A DNA stretch of 64,000 nt from Massilia niastensis DSM 21313 (GCF_000382345.1 NZ_KB908095.1:44608-108607); one strand, 5' to 3'. Shown: positions 1 through 10,672, numbered from the stretch's first letter. Notes: generated by a model from the sequence alone, not told the origin. A program made the numbers and translations.

Positions 1-255
1 CTGACCTCGCTGCTCGACGACGGCATCCTGAACGTCAAGATCAGCGTCGGCTGCACCAATCTCATCATCATCTGCCTGCCCCAGGATGTCTGGTTCGACA
101 GGTCGACCTTGAAGATCAAGCTCTCGCACACGGACCCGAACCCGACCCCGGTGCCTGAACCGGCGACCCTGCTGTCGCTCGGCGCCGGCCTGCTCGGCCT
201 GAGCGCGGCCCGCCGCCGCGCCGCGCGCAGGGGCCGGTCCGGCCAGGGCGCCTGA
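1..255 (+). CDS. PEP-CTERM sorting domain protein, 3' end only
   Basis: This is the last 84 codons of a protein whose start lies outside the window. The C terminus has the layout of a PEP-CTERM sorting signal: the motif VPEPATLL, a hydrophobic stretch (LSLGAGLLGLSA) and an arginine cluster (ARRRAARR) just before the stop. In this family the signal is recognised by the EpsH/exosortase system and directs exported proteins to the envelope or the exopolysaccharide matrix. The preceding visible residues show no enzymatic motif. PEP-CTERM proteins are plentiful in Massilia and relatives, which supports the taxonomic guess. Confidence 0.85.
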   Translation: MTSLLDDGILNVKISVGCTNLIIICLPQDVWFDRSTLKIKLSHTDPNPTPVPEPATLLSLGAGLLGLSAARRRAARRGRSGQGA

Positions 256-270
256 CCGGACCGGCCGTGC

Positions 271-1641
271 TTACCTGCCCAAGCGGGCGAGCGCGGCTTC
301 CAGCACGGTGTCACGTCCCCGCCGCAGGTCGGCCAGCGTCTGCGCCGACCTGACGGTCGGCTGGATTCCCTTGCCTACCCAGACGGTGCCGTCCGCATAG
401 GTATCGGCCTTGGTGCAGATGCGCGCCCTGCCCCCGCCCGGCAACTGCACCAGCAGCGGCTGCCCGGTGCTGCCGCCGGTGGCCTCGCCGACGAGGATCC
501 CGCGCTTCATCGTATCGAAGGCAACCGCAAAATCTTCCGCCGCCGAATAGGTCGCGCCGGACGTGAGCACCGCGACCGGGCCGCTGAAATGGCGCTTGTC
601 GTCGACCGGCCACGCATCCATCTTCTTTTCCAGGTCCGGCATCGGGCGCTGCCAGGCGCGGTAGGCCGGCAGGTACTGGCGGGTCGCCCACTTGCTGGTG
701 TCGAAGGGCTTGTCGGCCAGCGTGGCCAGCACGCGGTAGCCGACGCTGGAATTGCCGCCGCCGTTATTGCGCACGTCGATCACCAGCGCGGACGCCCTGG
801 CGATCCGGTCGAATGCGGCCAGGAAGGCGTCGGCGCTGCGGTCGTCGCCGAAGCTGTTCAGGGCCACGTAGGCGACATTCCCCGGCAGCATGCGCAGTTC
901 GAACGGCTCCTTCATGATGGCCGCCTTCACGAAGGCATCCCAGCTGACGCGCGGCGTGTCGGCCTCGAAGGCCTTGCCGGCCGCGCTGCGGAAGCTCACG
1001 CGCGGCGTATGCGTCAGCGCGCCCGTCAGGAAGGAATAGCCGTAGGCGCGGCGTTCCATGTCCTGCGGCGTGGACGCGCTCAGATAAGGCAGCAGTTCGC
1101 GGTTCGCATACGCCTGCACCGGCTCGCCGTCGACCGCGACGACTTCCACGCCCGGCGCCACGCCCCTGGCGCGCAAGGCGGCGTCGAACACCTCGCGCAC
1201 CAATACCTTGCCCTCGACCAGGTGGGTGGTGAACAGCGGGCGCGCCATCAAGAGGTCGCGCACTTCCGCGCCCGGGTAGACGTTGGTGTGGCCGTCCTGC
1301 AGCTTCGCGCACAGCTCGGCCAGCACGCGGTAGTACTCGGCGGTGCTGGCGGTGGCGCGCACCTTCGGGAGGTATTCCAGGTACAGGCGGTCCCAGTCGA
1401 GCTCCTTGAGCTTGTCCACGTACACGAAGTTGTACTTCACTTCGGACCAGAACTTGGACAGGCCGGCGACCTTCTCGTCCTCGCTCAGGTTGTCGCGGTA
1501 GGGCGTGGCCAGCGCGGGCGAATCGAACAGCTTCGCGTCGAACGCGCGCCGGCGCTCGGCGGCCGGATCGACGGCTTCCTGCGCGAAGGCGGCGGTGGAC
1601 AGGGCGGCCAGTGCCGCGGCCAGGATGATGCGACGTGCCAT
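271..1641 (-). CDS. S41 family peptidase, exported
   Basis: A 456-residue protein with an N-terminal signal peptide (MARRIILAAALAALSTAAFA, cleavage near residue 20). It has the C-terminal-processing/tricorn-type serine protease fold. The core strand and loop DVRNNGGG lie at 289-296, and the nucleophile region TSGATYSAAED at 360-370 makes Ser366 the likely catalytic serine. A PDZ-like segment (GVAPGVEVVAVDGEPV) lies around 160-175. It probably acts in the periplasm or outer envelope on an unknown substrate. It is a single gene, convergent with the PEP-CTERM gene, and is transcribed away from gabD with about 190 bp between them. Confidence 0.85.
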   Translation of the reverse strand: MARRIILAAALAALSTAAFAQEAVDPAAERRRAFDAKLFDSPALATPYRDNLSEDEKVAGLSKFWSEVKYNFVYVDKLKELDWDRLYLEYLPKVRATASTAEYYRVLAELCAKLQDGHTNVYPGAEVRDLLMARPLFTTHLVEGKVLVREVFDAALRARGVAPGVEVVAVDGEPVQAYANRELLPYLSASTPQDMERRAYGYSFLTGALTHTPRVSFRSAAGKAFEADTPRVSWDAFVKAAIMKEPFELRMLPGNVAYVALNSFGDDRSADAFLAAFDRIARASALVIDVRNNGGGNSSVGYRVLATLADKPFDTSKWATRQYLPAYRAWQRPMPDLEKKMDAWPVDDKRHFSGPVAVLTSGATYSAAEDFAVAFDTMKRGILVGEATGGSTGQPLLVQLPGGGRARICTKADTYADGTVWVGKGIQPTVRSAQTLADLRRGRDTVLEAALARLGR

Positions 1642-1833
1642 GTGCGTCTCCTCTCGGTTGTTGGTATGGCCGGGATTCTAGGGATGGGCTGGCCCATCGC
1701 GCAGGGCCGTGCGACAGGCGGCGTTTTTCGTGGAGCAGGCTGCGCATCCTGCATCGCCGGGGCGGGCGCGGAACGTGACAAAAGGGTCTACTATTACGCA
1801 TCGCAATCCGATGCCACATGCACAAGGAGCCTT

Positions 1834-3288
1834 ATGCTGAACCTGAAAGACCCTTCCCTGCTGCGCCAGCAGGCTTACATCGACGGCGCCTGGTGCGACG
1901 CCGAAGGCGGGGCCACGGTCCCCGTGATCAATCCGGCCACCGGCGAAACACTGGGCACGGTGCCGCACATGGGGGCGCTCGAGACCCGCCGCGCGATCGA
2001 GGCCGCGCAAGCCGCGTGGCCCGCCTGGCGCAGGAAGAGCGCCAGGGAGCGCGCCGCGATCCTGCGCAAGTGGAGCGACCTGATGCTGGAAAACGCGGAC
2101 GACCTGGCGCTCCTGATGACCGCCGAGCAGGGCAAGCCGCTGCCCGAGGCCAGGGGCGAAGTGGCGTATGCGGCCTCGTTCTTCGAATGGTTCGGCGAGG
2201 AAGCCAAGCGCGTCGCCGGCGAGACGCTGCAGTCGCCGTGGCCGGACCGCCGCATCGTGGTGACGAAGGAGCCGATCGGCGTGTGCGCCGCGATCACGCC
2301 CTGGAACTTCCCGGCCGCGATGATCACCCGCAAGGTCGGTCCGGCGCTGGCCGCCGGCTGCCCGATCGTGGTCAAGCCGGCCGAGCTGACGCCCTACTCC
2401 GCGCTGGCGCTGGCCGTGCTGGCCGAGCGCGCCGGCGTGCCGAAGGGCGTGTTCAGCATCGTCGTCGGCGATTCCAAAGCCATCGGCGGCGAAATGACCG
2501 GCAACCCGACGGTGCGCAAGCTGAGCTTCACCGGCTCGACCGCCGTGGGCCGCCTGCTGATGGAGCAGTGCGCGCCGACGATCAAGAAGATCTCGCTGGA
2601 GCTGGGCGGGAATGCCTCCTTCATCGTGTTCGACGATGCCGACGTGGATGCGGCGGTCGAGGGCGCGATCGCATCGAAGTACCGCAATGCGGGCCAGACC
2701 TGCGTCTGCGCGAACCGCATCTACGTGCAGGACGGGATCTACGACGAGTTCGCGCGCAAGCTGGTGGCGGCGGTGGGCAAGCTCAAGGTCGGCAACGGCG
2801 TCGAGGAAGGCGTGAACCAGGGGCCGCTGATCGAAGAGAAGGCGGTGCGCAAGGTCGAGCAGCATATCGAGGATGCGGTCGGCAAGGGCGCCAGGCTGCT
2901 GCTGGGGGGCAAGCGCCACGAACTGGGGCACAGCTTCTTCCAGCCGACCGTGCTGGCCGAGGTGACCCCCGACATGCTGGTGGCGAGCGAAGAGACCTTC
3001 GGGCCGCTGGCGCCGCTGTTCCGCTTCAGGACCGAGGAGGAAGTGATCGCGATGGCCAACGATACCGAGTTCGGGCTGGCGTCGTACTTCTATTCGCGCG
3101 ACATCGGTCGCGTGTGGCGCATGGCCGAGGCGATCGAGACGGGCATGGTGGGCGTGAATACCGGCCTGATCTCGACCGAGGTGGCGCCGTTCGGCGGGGT
3201 CAAGCAGTCGGGGCTGGGACGGGAAGGATCGATCTATGGGATGGACGATTACCTCGTCGTGAAGTACATCTGCATGGGCGGGGTGTAA
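1834..3288 (+). CDS. gabD: NAD(P)-dependent succinate-semialdehyde dehydrogenase
   Basis: A 484-residue aldehyde dehydrogenase that oxidises succinate semialdehyde to succinate in 4-aminobutyrate and related catabolism. Motifs seen are the cofactor/oxyanion segment TPWNFP (155-160), the general base Glu256 in SLELGGN, the catalytic Cys290 in NAGQTCVC, and SEETFGPLAPLFRF near the C terminus. The ATG at 1834 is chosen because AAGGAG sits 5 bp upstream and the N terminus (MLNLKDPSLLRQQAYIDGAW) matches GabD proteins; the reading frame stays open much further upstream without coding character. No gabT aminotransferase is adjacent, so the semialdehyde source is elsewhere. Substrate is assigned by family likeness. 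Confidence 0.88.
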   Translation: MLNLKDPSLLRQQAYIDGAWCDAEGGATVPVINPATGETLGTVPHMGALETRRAIEAAQAAWPAWRRKSARERAAILRKWSDLMLENADDLALLMTAEQGKPLPEARGEVAYAASFFEWFGEEAKRVAGETLQSPWPDRRIVVTKEPIGVCAAITPWNFPAAMITRKVGPALAAGCPIVVKPAELTPYSALALAVLAERAGVPKGVFSIVVGDSKAIGGEMTGNPTVRKLSFTGSTAVGRLLMEQCAPTIKKISLELGGNASFIVFDDADVDAAVEGAIASKYRNAGQTCVCANRIYVQDGIYDEFARKLVAAVGKLKVGNGVEEGVNQGPLIEEKAVRKVEQHIEDAVGKGARLLLGGKRHELGHSFFQPTVLAEVTPDMLVASEETFGPLAPLFRFRTEEEVIAMANDTEFGLASYFYSRDIGRVWRMAEAIETGMVGVNTGLISTEVAPFGGVKQSGLGREGSIYGMDDYLVVKYICMGGV

Positions 3289-3303
3289 CCGCCGCGCCTG
3301 CGA

Positions 3304-3333
3304 CCGGCCCGCGCCCCCGAGGGCGCGGGCCGG
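3304..3333. terminator. strong GC hairpin between convergent genes
   Basis: A perfect 13-bp stem (3304-3316 with 3321-3333) closed by a CCGA tetraloop lies between gabD (ends 3288) and the convergent pyrophosphohydrolase gene (ends 3339). There is no T-run on either side, so it is not a canonical intrinsic terminator. A bidirectional transcription barrier or mRNA 3'-end stabiliser is inferred from its position. Confidence 0.5.
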
Positions 3334-3338
3334 CCAGC

Positions 3339-3710
3339 TTACTTCCTGTACTCGTGGTACTTGCGCGCATCCCCGCGCACCTGCTCCGCCGGATACTTGG
3401 CGCGGTTGAGCACCATCTTCTCCTGCACCGCCGCCAGCAGGTCGACATCGAGCTTGTCCGCCAGCCGCACCAGGTACACCAGCACATCCGCCATCTCGTG
3501 CCTCACCTCGGCCAGCTTGTCCGCGCCCAGCTCGTCGATCCGTCCCGACTGCAGCCACTGGAAATGCTCGAGCAGCTCGGCCGCTTCGACGGTCAGCGCG
3601 GACGCCAGGTTCTTCGGCGTGTGGAACTGGTCCCAGTCGCGTTCGTCCACGAATTCACGGACGATGGCGCGCAGCCGCGCCAGTTCGCCGTCAGGCATTG
3701 CCTGGTTCAC
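3339..3710 (-). CDS. MazG-like nucleotide pyrophosphohydrolase
   Basis: A 123-residue all-alpha NTP pyrophosphatase of the MazG/dCTPase type, expected to hydrolyse (probably non-canonical or dCTP-like) nucleoside triphosphates to the monophosphate plus pyrophosphate. The metal-binding pattern ExxE...ExxD is visible as Glu42/Glu45 (VEAAELLEHFQW) and Glu72/Asp75 (HEMADVL). Its start overlaps the stop of the carbonic anhydrase gene by 4 bp (ATGA), so the two are translated from one message. The overlap suggests translational coupling rather than a shared pathway. Confidence 0.82.
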   Translation of the reverse strand: MNQAMPDGELARLRAIVREFVDERDWDQFHTPKNLASALTVEAAELLEHFQWLQSGRIDELGADKLAEVRHEMADVLVYLVRLADKLDVDLLAAVQEKMVLNRAKYPAEQVRGDARKYHEYRK

Positions 3711-4375
3711 TCGCCCTGCTCCAGGTAGCCACTGAGCACGCGCTCGAGCTTGGGCGCGATCTCTTCCTGGCTGCTGACCGTGATGCCCAGGTCGCGCAGC
3801 AGGCCGTCGTGCACGCCGTACACCCAGCTGTGGATGGTCAGCGGCTGGCCGCGGTCCCAGGCGTCGCGCACGATCGTCGTCTGCGCCACGTTGATCACCT
3901 GCTCGGCCACGTTCAGCTCCACCATGCGGTTGGTCGCCGCGCGGCCGCTCACGTTGCCGAGGTACTTGCCGTGCTTCTCGCGCACGTCGCGCACATGGCC
4001 CAGCCAGTTGTCCGCCAGGCCGACGCGCAGGTTGTTCAAGGCCGCGTGCACGCCCGAGCAGCCATAGTGGCCGCAGATGATGACGTGCTTGACCTTCAGC
4101 ACGTCGATCGCGAACTGCAGCACGCTCAGGCAGTTCAGGTCGGAGTGCACCACCACGTTGGCGATGTTACGGTGGACGAACAGTTCGCCCGGCGCCATGC
4201 CGAGCAGCTCGTTGGCCGGCACCCGGCTGTCCGAACATCCGATCCACAGGTATTCCGGAGCCTGCTGCTCGGACAACGCCTTGAAGAAGTTCGGATCTTC
4301 CGCCACCATCGAGGCGGCCCAGTTACGGTTGCGGGAGAACAGCTCTTCCGCGGTCAGTCCCTTCGTCTTGTCCAT
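3707..4375 (-). CDS. can: beta-class carbonic anhydrase
   Basis: A 222-residue enzyme interconverting CO2 and bicarbonate in the cytoplasm. Zinc ligands of the beta class are all present: Cys47 in WIGCSDSRVP, His103 and Cys106 in CGHYGCSG, with the Asp49/Arg51 dyad. The start at 4375 (MDKTKGLT) is preferred over an in-frame ATG four codons upstream because that upstream stretch itself encodes the GAGGAG ribosome binding site at the right distance. The gene lies downstream of dnaJ on the same strand and overlaps the MazG-like gene by 4 bp. Confidence 0.92.
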   Translation of the reverse strand: MDKTKGLTAEELFSRNRNWAASMVAEDPNFFKALSEQQAPEYLWIGCSDSRVPANELLGMAPGELFVHRNIANVVVHSDLNCLSVLQFAIDVLKVKHVIICGHYGCSGVHAALNNLRVGLADNWLGHVRDVREKHGKYLGNVSGRAATNRMVELNVAEQVINVAQTTIVRDAWDRGQPLTIHSWVYGVHDGLLRDLGITVSSQEEIAPKLERVLSGYLEQGE

Positions 4376-4474
4376 ACGACTCCTCATCTTGTATTGTGCC
4401 CTTGTCGCGGCCGCCCGGCCGGGCTGAAAAAAAACCGCTGAGGGCTCGCGCCGGTCAGCGGTAGTGACGACTTC

Positions 4475-5599
4475 TTACTCGAAGAAGTCCTTGACCTTGT
4501 CCATCCAGCCCTTGCTTTGCGGGCTGTGCTTCGAGCCGCCTTCGTTGGTCAGGCGGTCGAATTCGCGCAGCAGGTCCTTCTGCTTCTCGGTCAGCTTGAC
4601 CGGGGTCTCGACGATCATGTGGCAGAACAGGTCGCCTACGTACCCGGAACGCACGCCCTTGATGCCCTTGCCCTTGAGACGGAAGGTCTTGCCGGTCTGG
4701 GTGCCTTCGGGCACCGTGAACGACACCTTGCCGCTCAGGGTCGGCACCTCGATCTCGCCGCCCAGCGCAGCCTTCGAGAACGAGATCGGCATCTCGCAGT
4801 GCAGGTCGTCGCCCTCGCGCTGGAACACCGTGTGCGGCTTGATGTGGATCTCCACATACAGGTCGCCCGGCGGCCCGCCGTTGGTGCCCGGCTCGCCGTT
4901 GCCCGACGAGCGGATCCGCATGCCGTTGTCGATACCGGCCGGGATCTTCACTTCCAGCGTCTTGTTGCGCTTGATGCGTCCGGCGCCGGCGCAGGCCGCG
5001 CACGGTTCCGGGATGATCTTGCCGCTGCCATGGCACTTCGGGCAGGTCTGCTGGATGCTGAAGAAGCCCTGCTGCATGCGCACCTGGCCGTGGCCGGCGC
5101 AGGTCGTGCAGGTGACGGGCGAGGTGCCCGGCTTGGCGCCGCTGCCGTGGCAGGTGTCGCACTTGTCCCAGCTCGGCACGCGGATGGTGGTATCGAAGCC
5201 GTGCGCCGCCTGCTCCAGCGTGATCTCGAGGTTGTAGCGCAAATCGGCGCCGCGGTAGACCTGCGGACCCGCGCTGCGTCCGCCCCGGCCGCCTCCGAAG
5301 ATGTCGCCGAAGATGTCGCCGAACGCGTCGCCGAAGCCGCCCGCGCCGAAACCGCCGCCCACGCCCGCATTCGGATCGACGCCGGCATGACCGTAGCGGT
5401 CATAGGCTTCGCGCTTCTCCGCGTTGGTCAGCATTTCGTAGGCTTCCTTCACCTCCTTGAACTTCTCTTCCGCTTCCTTGTTGTCAGGATTGCGGTCGGG
5501 GTGGTATTTCATCGCAAGCTTGCGATAGGCCTTCTTGATGTCGTCTTCCGACGCATTCTTCGCGACCCCGAGGATCTCGTAAAAATCACGCTTTGCCAT
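4475..5599 (-). CDS. dnaJ: chaperone protein DnaJ
   Basis: A 374-residue type I Hsp40 that delivers unfolded proteins to DnaK and stimulates its ATPase. The J domain occupies residues 1-70 with His33-Pro-Asp35. A Gly/Phe linker with repeated FGDIFGD units follows, then four CxxCxGxG zinc motifs ([32 protein letters not shown]) and the two substrate-binding beta domains. The ATG at 5599 is preferred to a GTG three codons earlier because AAGGTG precedes it directly. It follows dnaK by 120 bp, with a terminator hairpin in between. Confidence 0.97.
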   Translation of the reverse strand: MAKRDFYEILGVAKNASEDDIKKAYRKLAMKYHPDRNPDNKEAEEKFKEVKEAYEMLTNAEKREAYDRYGHAGVDPNAGVGGGFGAGGFGDAFGDIFGDIFGGGRGGRSAGPQVYRGADLRYNLEITLEQAAHGFDTTIRVPSWDKCDTCHGSGAKPGTSPVTCTTCAGHGQVRMQQGFFSIQQTCPKCHGSGKIIPEPCAACAGAGRIKRNKTLEVKIPAGIDNGMRIRSSGNGEPGTNGGPPGDLYVEIHIKPHTVFQREGDDLHCEMPISFSKAALGGEIEVPTLSGKVSFTVPEGTQTGKTFRLKGKGIKGVRSGYVGDLFCHMIVETPVKLTEKQKDLLREFDRLTNEGGSKHSPQSKGWMDKVKDFFE

Positions 5600-5641
5600 T
5601 GTCGGCACCTTGCTGTTAATTCAGTAACGAACGGTCTATGC

Positions 5642-5681
5642 AAAAAAACCGAGCCGGGAACCAGTGTGGTCATCGGCTCGG
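5642..5681 (-). terminator. intrinsic terminator between dnaK and dnaJ
   Basis: On the minus strand CCGAGCC (5675-5681) pairs with GGCTCGG (5649-5655), and a run of seven T follows at 5642-5648. This is a standard rho-independent terminator, placed after dnaK and before dnaJ. It probably lowers dnaJ relative to dnaK by partial readthrough, an inference from position. Confidence 0.75.
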
Positions 5682-5690
5682 TCCCGTGCG

Positions 5691-5711
5691 GTAGGGCCGG
5701 AAGGGCCCTAC
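5691..5711 (-). other. hairpin immediately downstream of dnaK
   Basis: GTAGGGCC and GGCCCTAC form a perfect 8-bp stem with a 5-nt loop, 9 bp after the dnaK stop codon and just upstream of the terminator at 5642-5681. It may protect the dnaK mRNA 3' end; this role is inferred only. Confidence 0.45.
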
Positions 5712-5719
5712 CAGAGGTA

Positions 5720-7669
<1,950 letters not shown>

Positions 7670-7710
7670 GATGTGTTCCTTTTATATTTGATGAAATTCG
7701 GATGGATTCA

Positions 7711-7738
7711 ATATTGGGAAAAACTGCGTGCTTTCAAG
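7711..7738 (-). promoter_or_regulatory. sigma-32 heat-shock promoter of dnaK
   Basis: On the minus strand CTTGAAA (7732-7738) is followed after 13 bp by CCCAATAT (7711-7718). The RpoH consensus is CTTGAAA, 11-15 bp, CCCCATNT; there is one mismatch in the -10 element. It lies between grpE and dnaK. Confidence 0.7.
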
Positions 7739-7761
7739 TGTTTAGGCCGCAGCTTGTCTTC

Positions 7762-8322
7762 TTATTTTGGCTGTGCGGCGGTCACGATGGCCGGACGCAG
7801 CAGGCGGTCGGCGATCATGTAGCCCTTTTGCAGCACGGCGACGACGGTGTTCGCTTCCTGCTCGGACGGCACCACGGCCACGGCCTGGTGCCGGTTCGGG
7901 TCGAGCTTGTCGCCCGGCTGGGGCATGACTTCGACCAGGCGGTTCTTCTCGAAGGCGGCGGTGAGCTGCTTGAGGGTCATCTCGACGCCTTCCTTGATCG
8001 ACTCCACCGTCGGCGCTTCGACCTTCAGCGCCATTTCCAGGCTGTCGCGCACCGGCACCATGGCCTCGGCGAAACTCTCGATGGCGAATTTGTGGGCCTT
8101 GCTCACGTCTTCCTGGGCGCGGCGGCGGATGTTCTCGGCATCGGCCTTGGCGCGCATGAACGCATCGTGCATCTCGGCCAGCTTGGCCTCGGTTGCGCTC
8201 AGCTGTTCTTCGAGGCCCGGCTCCGCCGATGCGCTCGCAGCCTGCGCGGTCCCTGCCGCTGCGTCGGCGACTGCCTCGGCTTCCGGCTGATTGGTCACCT
8301 CTTTGTTTTCTTGGTCTTGCAT
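7762..8322 (-). CDS. grpE: nucleotide exchange factor GrpE
   Basis: A 186-residue co-chaperone that releases ADP from DnaK. It has an acidic, Ala/Glu-rich N terminus, a long helical middle ([32 protein letters not shown] region) and a C-terminal beta domain with [17 protein letters not shown]. The start MQDQENKEV at 8322 is preceded by TAGGAG. The frame stays open upstream but that part overlaps the promoter. It is first in the grpE-dnaK-dnaJ cluster. Confidence 0.95.
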   Translation of the reverse strand: MQDQENKEVTNQPEAEAVADAAAGTAQAASASAEPGLEEQLSATEAKLAEMHDAFMRAKADAENIRRRAQEDVSKAHKFAIESFAEAMVPVRDSLEMALKVEAPTVESIKEGVEMTLKQLTAAFEKNRLVEVMPQPGDKLDPNRHQAVAVVPSEQEANTVVAVLQKGYMIADRLLRPAIVTAAQPK

Positions 8323-8390
8323 CGAAAAAACTCCTAGAATCAAGGACTTGGCTGAGTTAGTAACGTGTCCTGCCTGACATACAGCCCCCC

Positions 8391-8418
8391 AGATGGGGCG
8401 AACTCCTACAATTTCAAG
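8391..8418 (-). promoter_or_regulatory. sigma-32 heat-shock promoter of grpE
   Basis: On the minus strand CTTGAAA (8412-8418) and CCCCATCT (8391-8398) are separated by 13 bp, a full match to the RpoH consensus CTTGAAA-N11-15-CCCCATNT. The -10 element ends about 70 bp before the grpE start codon. No CIRCE inverted repeat is visible here, so control by HrcA (encoded at 60.3-61.3 kb) is not indicated for this operon. Confidence 0.85.
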
Positions 8419-8585
8419 GGGAATTGTGGAAATGCCATTCAAAAATGGCCAGTAACAATGCCTGACAACATTTGTTACAGGATTTACTATTTCCCTGATT
8501 CATTTCCCAACGATAAAGATTAACCTTATCGACAAGCTTGCCGGCGGATCATCCGCCCGGGAACAAGCCATCGGGAGCAGACATC

Positions 8586-8678
8586 ATGAGACTACAGCTG
8601 ATCAGTGGCGCCGTCGTGTTGTACACCATCGCCGCACTGGCCTGGTTGTGCTACGCGGGAATCGGCGCGACGCCCTGA
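8586..8678 (+). CDS. possible small membrane protein, 30 residues
   Basis: A 30-codon frame (MRLQLISGAVVLYTIAALAWLCYAGIGATP) is preceded by GGGAGCAG at ribosome-binding distance. It encodes one continuous hydrophobic segment long enough to span a membrane. It lies in the gap between grpE and hemH, divergent from grpE. Many genuine bacterial microproteins look like this, but the frame is too short for codon statistics and no family is recognised. Confidence 0.4.
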   Translation: MRLQLISGAVVLYTIAALAWLCYAGIGATP

Positions 8679-8702
8679 CAAACCAGGCATTTTAACAGGT
8701 TG

Positions 8703-8740
8703 GCAAAACCGGCCGGCGGCAGGCGCTGAGCACCGCCGGC
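8703..8740 (-). terminator. hairpin downstream of hemH
   Basis: GCCGGCGG (8712-8719) pairs with CCGCCGGC (8733-8740). On the minus strand the stem is followed by CGGTTTTG. It lies 15 bp beyond the hemH stop codon. The T-run is short, so termination strength is uncertain. Confidence 0.5.
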
Positions 8741-8755
8741 GGCGTGCCGCAGGAT

Positions 8756-9859
8756 TCAGGCGCCGAGCTGCGCCGCGTGCTGCGCGCCGACCTGGAGATC
8801 GCGCCGTTGCGCGGCCTGCTGGACCGGCGTCGTCACGGTCGGCCAGCCGATCAGGTGCTGCTCGGCAATCTCGGCCATGCCGGTGATCCAGGCCGGCGAT
8901 TCGTTCAGGCAGGGAATGTAATGGAATTCCTTGCCGCCCGCCGCCTCGAACTCGTGGCGCACTTCCATGTTGATCTCTTCCAGCGTTTCCAGGCAGTCGC
9001 TGGTGAAACCCGGACAGATGACGTCGATGCGCTCGACGCCTTCGCGCGCCAGCTGCTGCACGGTGGGCGCGGTATAGGGCTGCAGCCATTCGGCCTTGCC
9101 GAAGCGCGACTGGAAGGTGACGAGGTAGGCTTCCGGCCCGATGCCGAGCTCGGCCGCCAGCAGGCGCGCGGTCTTCTGGCATTCGCAGAAATACGGGTCG
9201 CCCAGCAGCAGCGTGCGCTTGGGCACCCCGTGGAAGCTCATCACCAGTTTCTGGCCGCGGCCGTGGTTGTCCCAGTGCGCTTCCACGCTCGCGGCCAGCG
9301 CCTTGATATAGCCTTCGTGGTCATGGTAGTGCTTCACCAGGCGCAGTTCCGGGATGTTGCGCACCCGCCGGTAGTGGCCGAAGACCGCGTCCCAGATCGA
9401 TGCGGTGGTGGTGCCGGAATACTGCGGGTAGGCCGGCAGCACCACGATGCGGTCGCAATGTTCTTCCTTCAGGCGCTCGAGCACGTCGGACAGCGCGGGC
9501 GTGCCGTAGCGCATCGCCATCACCACCTTGACGCCTTCGTGGCCGCGCTCGGCCAGCATGCGGTCCAGCAAGTTGGCCTGCTTCTGCGTATGGACCATCA
9601 GCGGCGACCCTTCGCGGGTCCAGATGGTGCGGTACTTGGCGGCCGACTGCCCGGAGCGGAAGGGCAGGATGAACAGGTGCAGGATGAACCACCAGATCCG
9701 GCTCGGGATCTCGACCACGCGCGGATCGGACAGGAACTGCTTCAGGTAGCGGCGCACGGCCGGGCGGGTCGGCTCGTCGGGGGTGCCGAGATTGACCAGG
9801 ACGATCGCATGTTGCGGGATGCTGCCGTGGGCGTGCGGCGGTTCTTTGCGGAATGGCAT
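8756..9859 (-). CDS. hemH: ferrochelatase
   Basis: A 367-residue enzyme inserting Fe2+ into protoporphyrin IX, the last step of heme b synthesis. Visible family signatures are HAIVLVNLGTPDEP near the N terminus, VMSFHGVPKRT containing the catalytic His, and CPGFTSDCLETLEEI containing the conserved Glu. The start MPFRKEPP at 9859 is chosen because it lies close to the conserved core; the longer open frame upstream runs through a repeat element. A HemJ/CopD-like protein at 51.7-52.1 kb may act one step earlier. Confidence 0.95.
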   Translation of the reverse strand: MPFRKEPPHAHGSIPQHAIVLVNLGTPDEPTRPAVRRYLKQFLSDPRVVEIPSRIWWFILHLFILPFRSGQSAAKYRTIWTREGSPLMVHTQKQANLLDRMLAERGHEGVKVVMAMRYGTPALSDVLERLKEEHCDRIVVLPAYPQYSGTTTASIWDAVFGHYRRVRNIPELRLVKHYHDHEGYIKALAASVEAHWDNHGRGQKLVMSFHGVPKRTLLLGDPYFCECQKTARLLAAELGIGPEAYLVTFQSRFGKAEWLQPYTAPTVQQLAREGVERIDVICPGFTSDCLETLEEINMEVRHEFEAAGGKEFHYIPCLNESPAWITGMAEIAEQHLIGWPTVTTPVQQAAQRRDLQVGAQHAAQLGA

Positions 9860-9895
9860 GGATGCAGGGATGGTGACGGGACGGCTTACATTATA

Positions 9896-10054
9896 AGAGC
9901 CTATCTCAGTAGGCAGGGGGGATGCTAATGGCGATGCATGGCAAGCGAGGGCAAGGCGCGAGGAGGCCGCATGGCAAGCCATGCAATGACGAGCAACGCC
10001 GCCCACGCTTGTCAGGCGCGCCAGTAGCGCCCCCTGACTACCGAGATAGGCTCT
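9896..10054. repeat. MITE-like repeat with 24-bp terminal inverted repeats
   Basis: The left arm at 9896-9919 (starting AGAGCCTATCTC) matches the reverse complement of 10031-10054 at 22 of 24 positions. Between the arms lies 111 bp with a central perfect hairpin, GCATGG-CAAG-CCATGC, at 9969-9984, followed by a CGAGCAACGCCGCCCACGC-like segment. No coding frame is convincing inside. The architecture resembles the element at 59641-59774, so a small non-autonomous mobile repeat is inferred. It lies between hemH and ohr. Confidence 0.6.
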
Positions 10055-10124
10055 CAGTAGGGTCCCGTGGCGCGAACATGGGCGCGTGGCCCGGCCCTGC
10101 GGACCGGGCTGCATCGGGGGAGCG

Positions 10125-10553
10125 TCAGGTGGTGACGTTCAGCTTGACGTCGATGTTGTCACGGGTGGCGTTCGAGTAAGGGCACACGATGTGCGCCTTC
10201 TCGACGATGCCCTCGAGCTGGGCCTTGTCCATGCCCGGGCCGTGGATGGTCAGCACGGCCTCGATGCCGAAGCCGGTCGGGATCTGGCCGATGCCGACGT
10301 CGCCGGTGACGGTCAGGTCTGGCGGCAAAGTCACTTTCTGCTGGGAAGCCACAAACTTGACGGCGCCCAGGAAGCAGGCCGACCAGCCGGCTGCAAACAG
10401 CTGTTCGGGGTTGGTACCGCTGCCGCCGGCGCCGCCCAGCTCTTTCGGGGTGGACAGTTTCAGGTCGAGGACGCCGTCGGAACTCTTCGAGCTGCCTTCG
10501 CGGCCGCCTTGCGAGGTGGCCTGGGCACGGTACAGCACTTTTTCGATGCTCAT
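10125..10553 (-). CDS. ohr: organic hydroperoxide resistance protein (Ohr)
   Basis: A 142-residue Ohr-subfamily member of the OsmC fold that reduces organic and fatty-acid hydroperoxides by a thiol mechanism. The catalytic pair is visible as Cys60 ([10 protein letters not shown]) and Cys124 ([12 protein letters not shown]). The N-terminal region [15 protein letters not shown] is typical of Ohr rather than OsmC. No MarR-type OhrR regulator is next to it. An OsmC paralogue is encoded at 14800-15231, so the strain has two branches of this defence. Confidence 0.93.
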   Translation of the reverse strand: MSIEKVLYRAQATSQGGREGSSKSSDGVLDLKLSTPKELGGAGGSGTNPEQLFAAGWSACFLGAVKFVASQQKVTLPPDLTVTGDVGIGQIPTGFGIEAVLTIHGPGMDKAQLEGIVEKAHIVCPYSNATRDNIDVKLNVTT

Positions 10554-10672
10554 TCGAACTCCCTTCTGTGTGAGTGGTGGGTCAAACAGTGCAAAGCCGC
10601 GGCGTGGCCGCGGATCAGTAGAACTTTGCCACAGAATGGAGAAGGAAAGATGACGATAGGCCGAAAAGGGGA

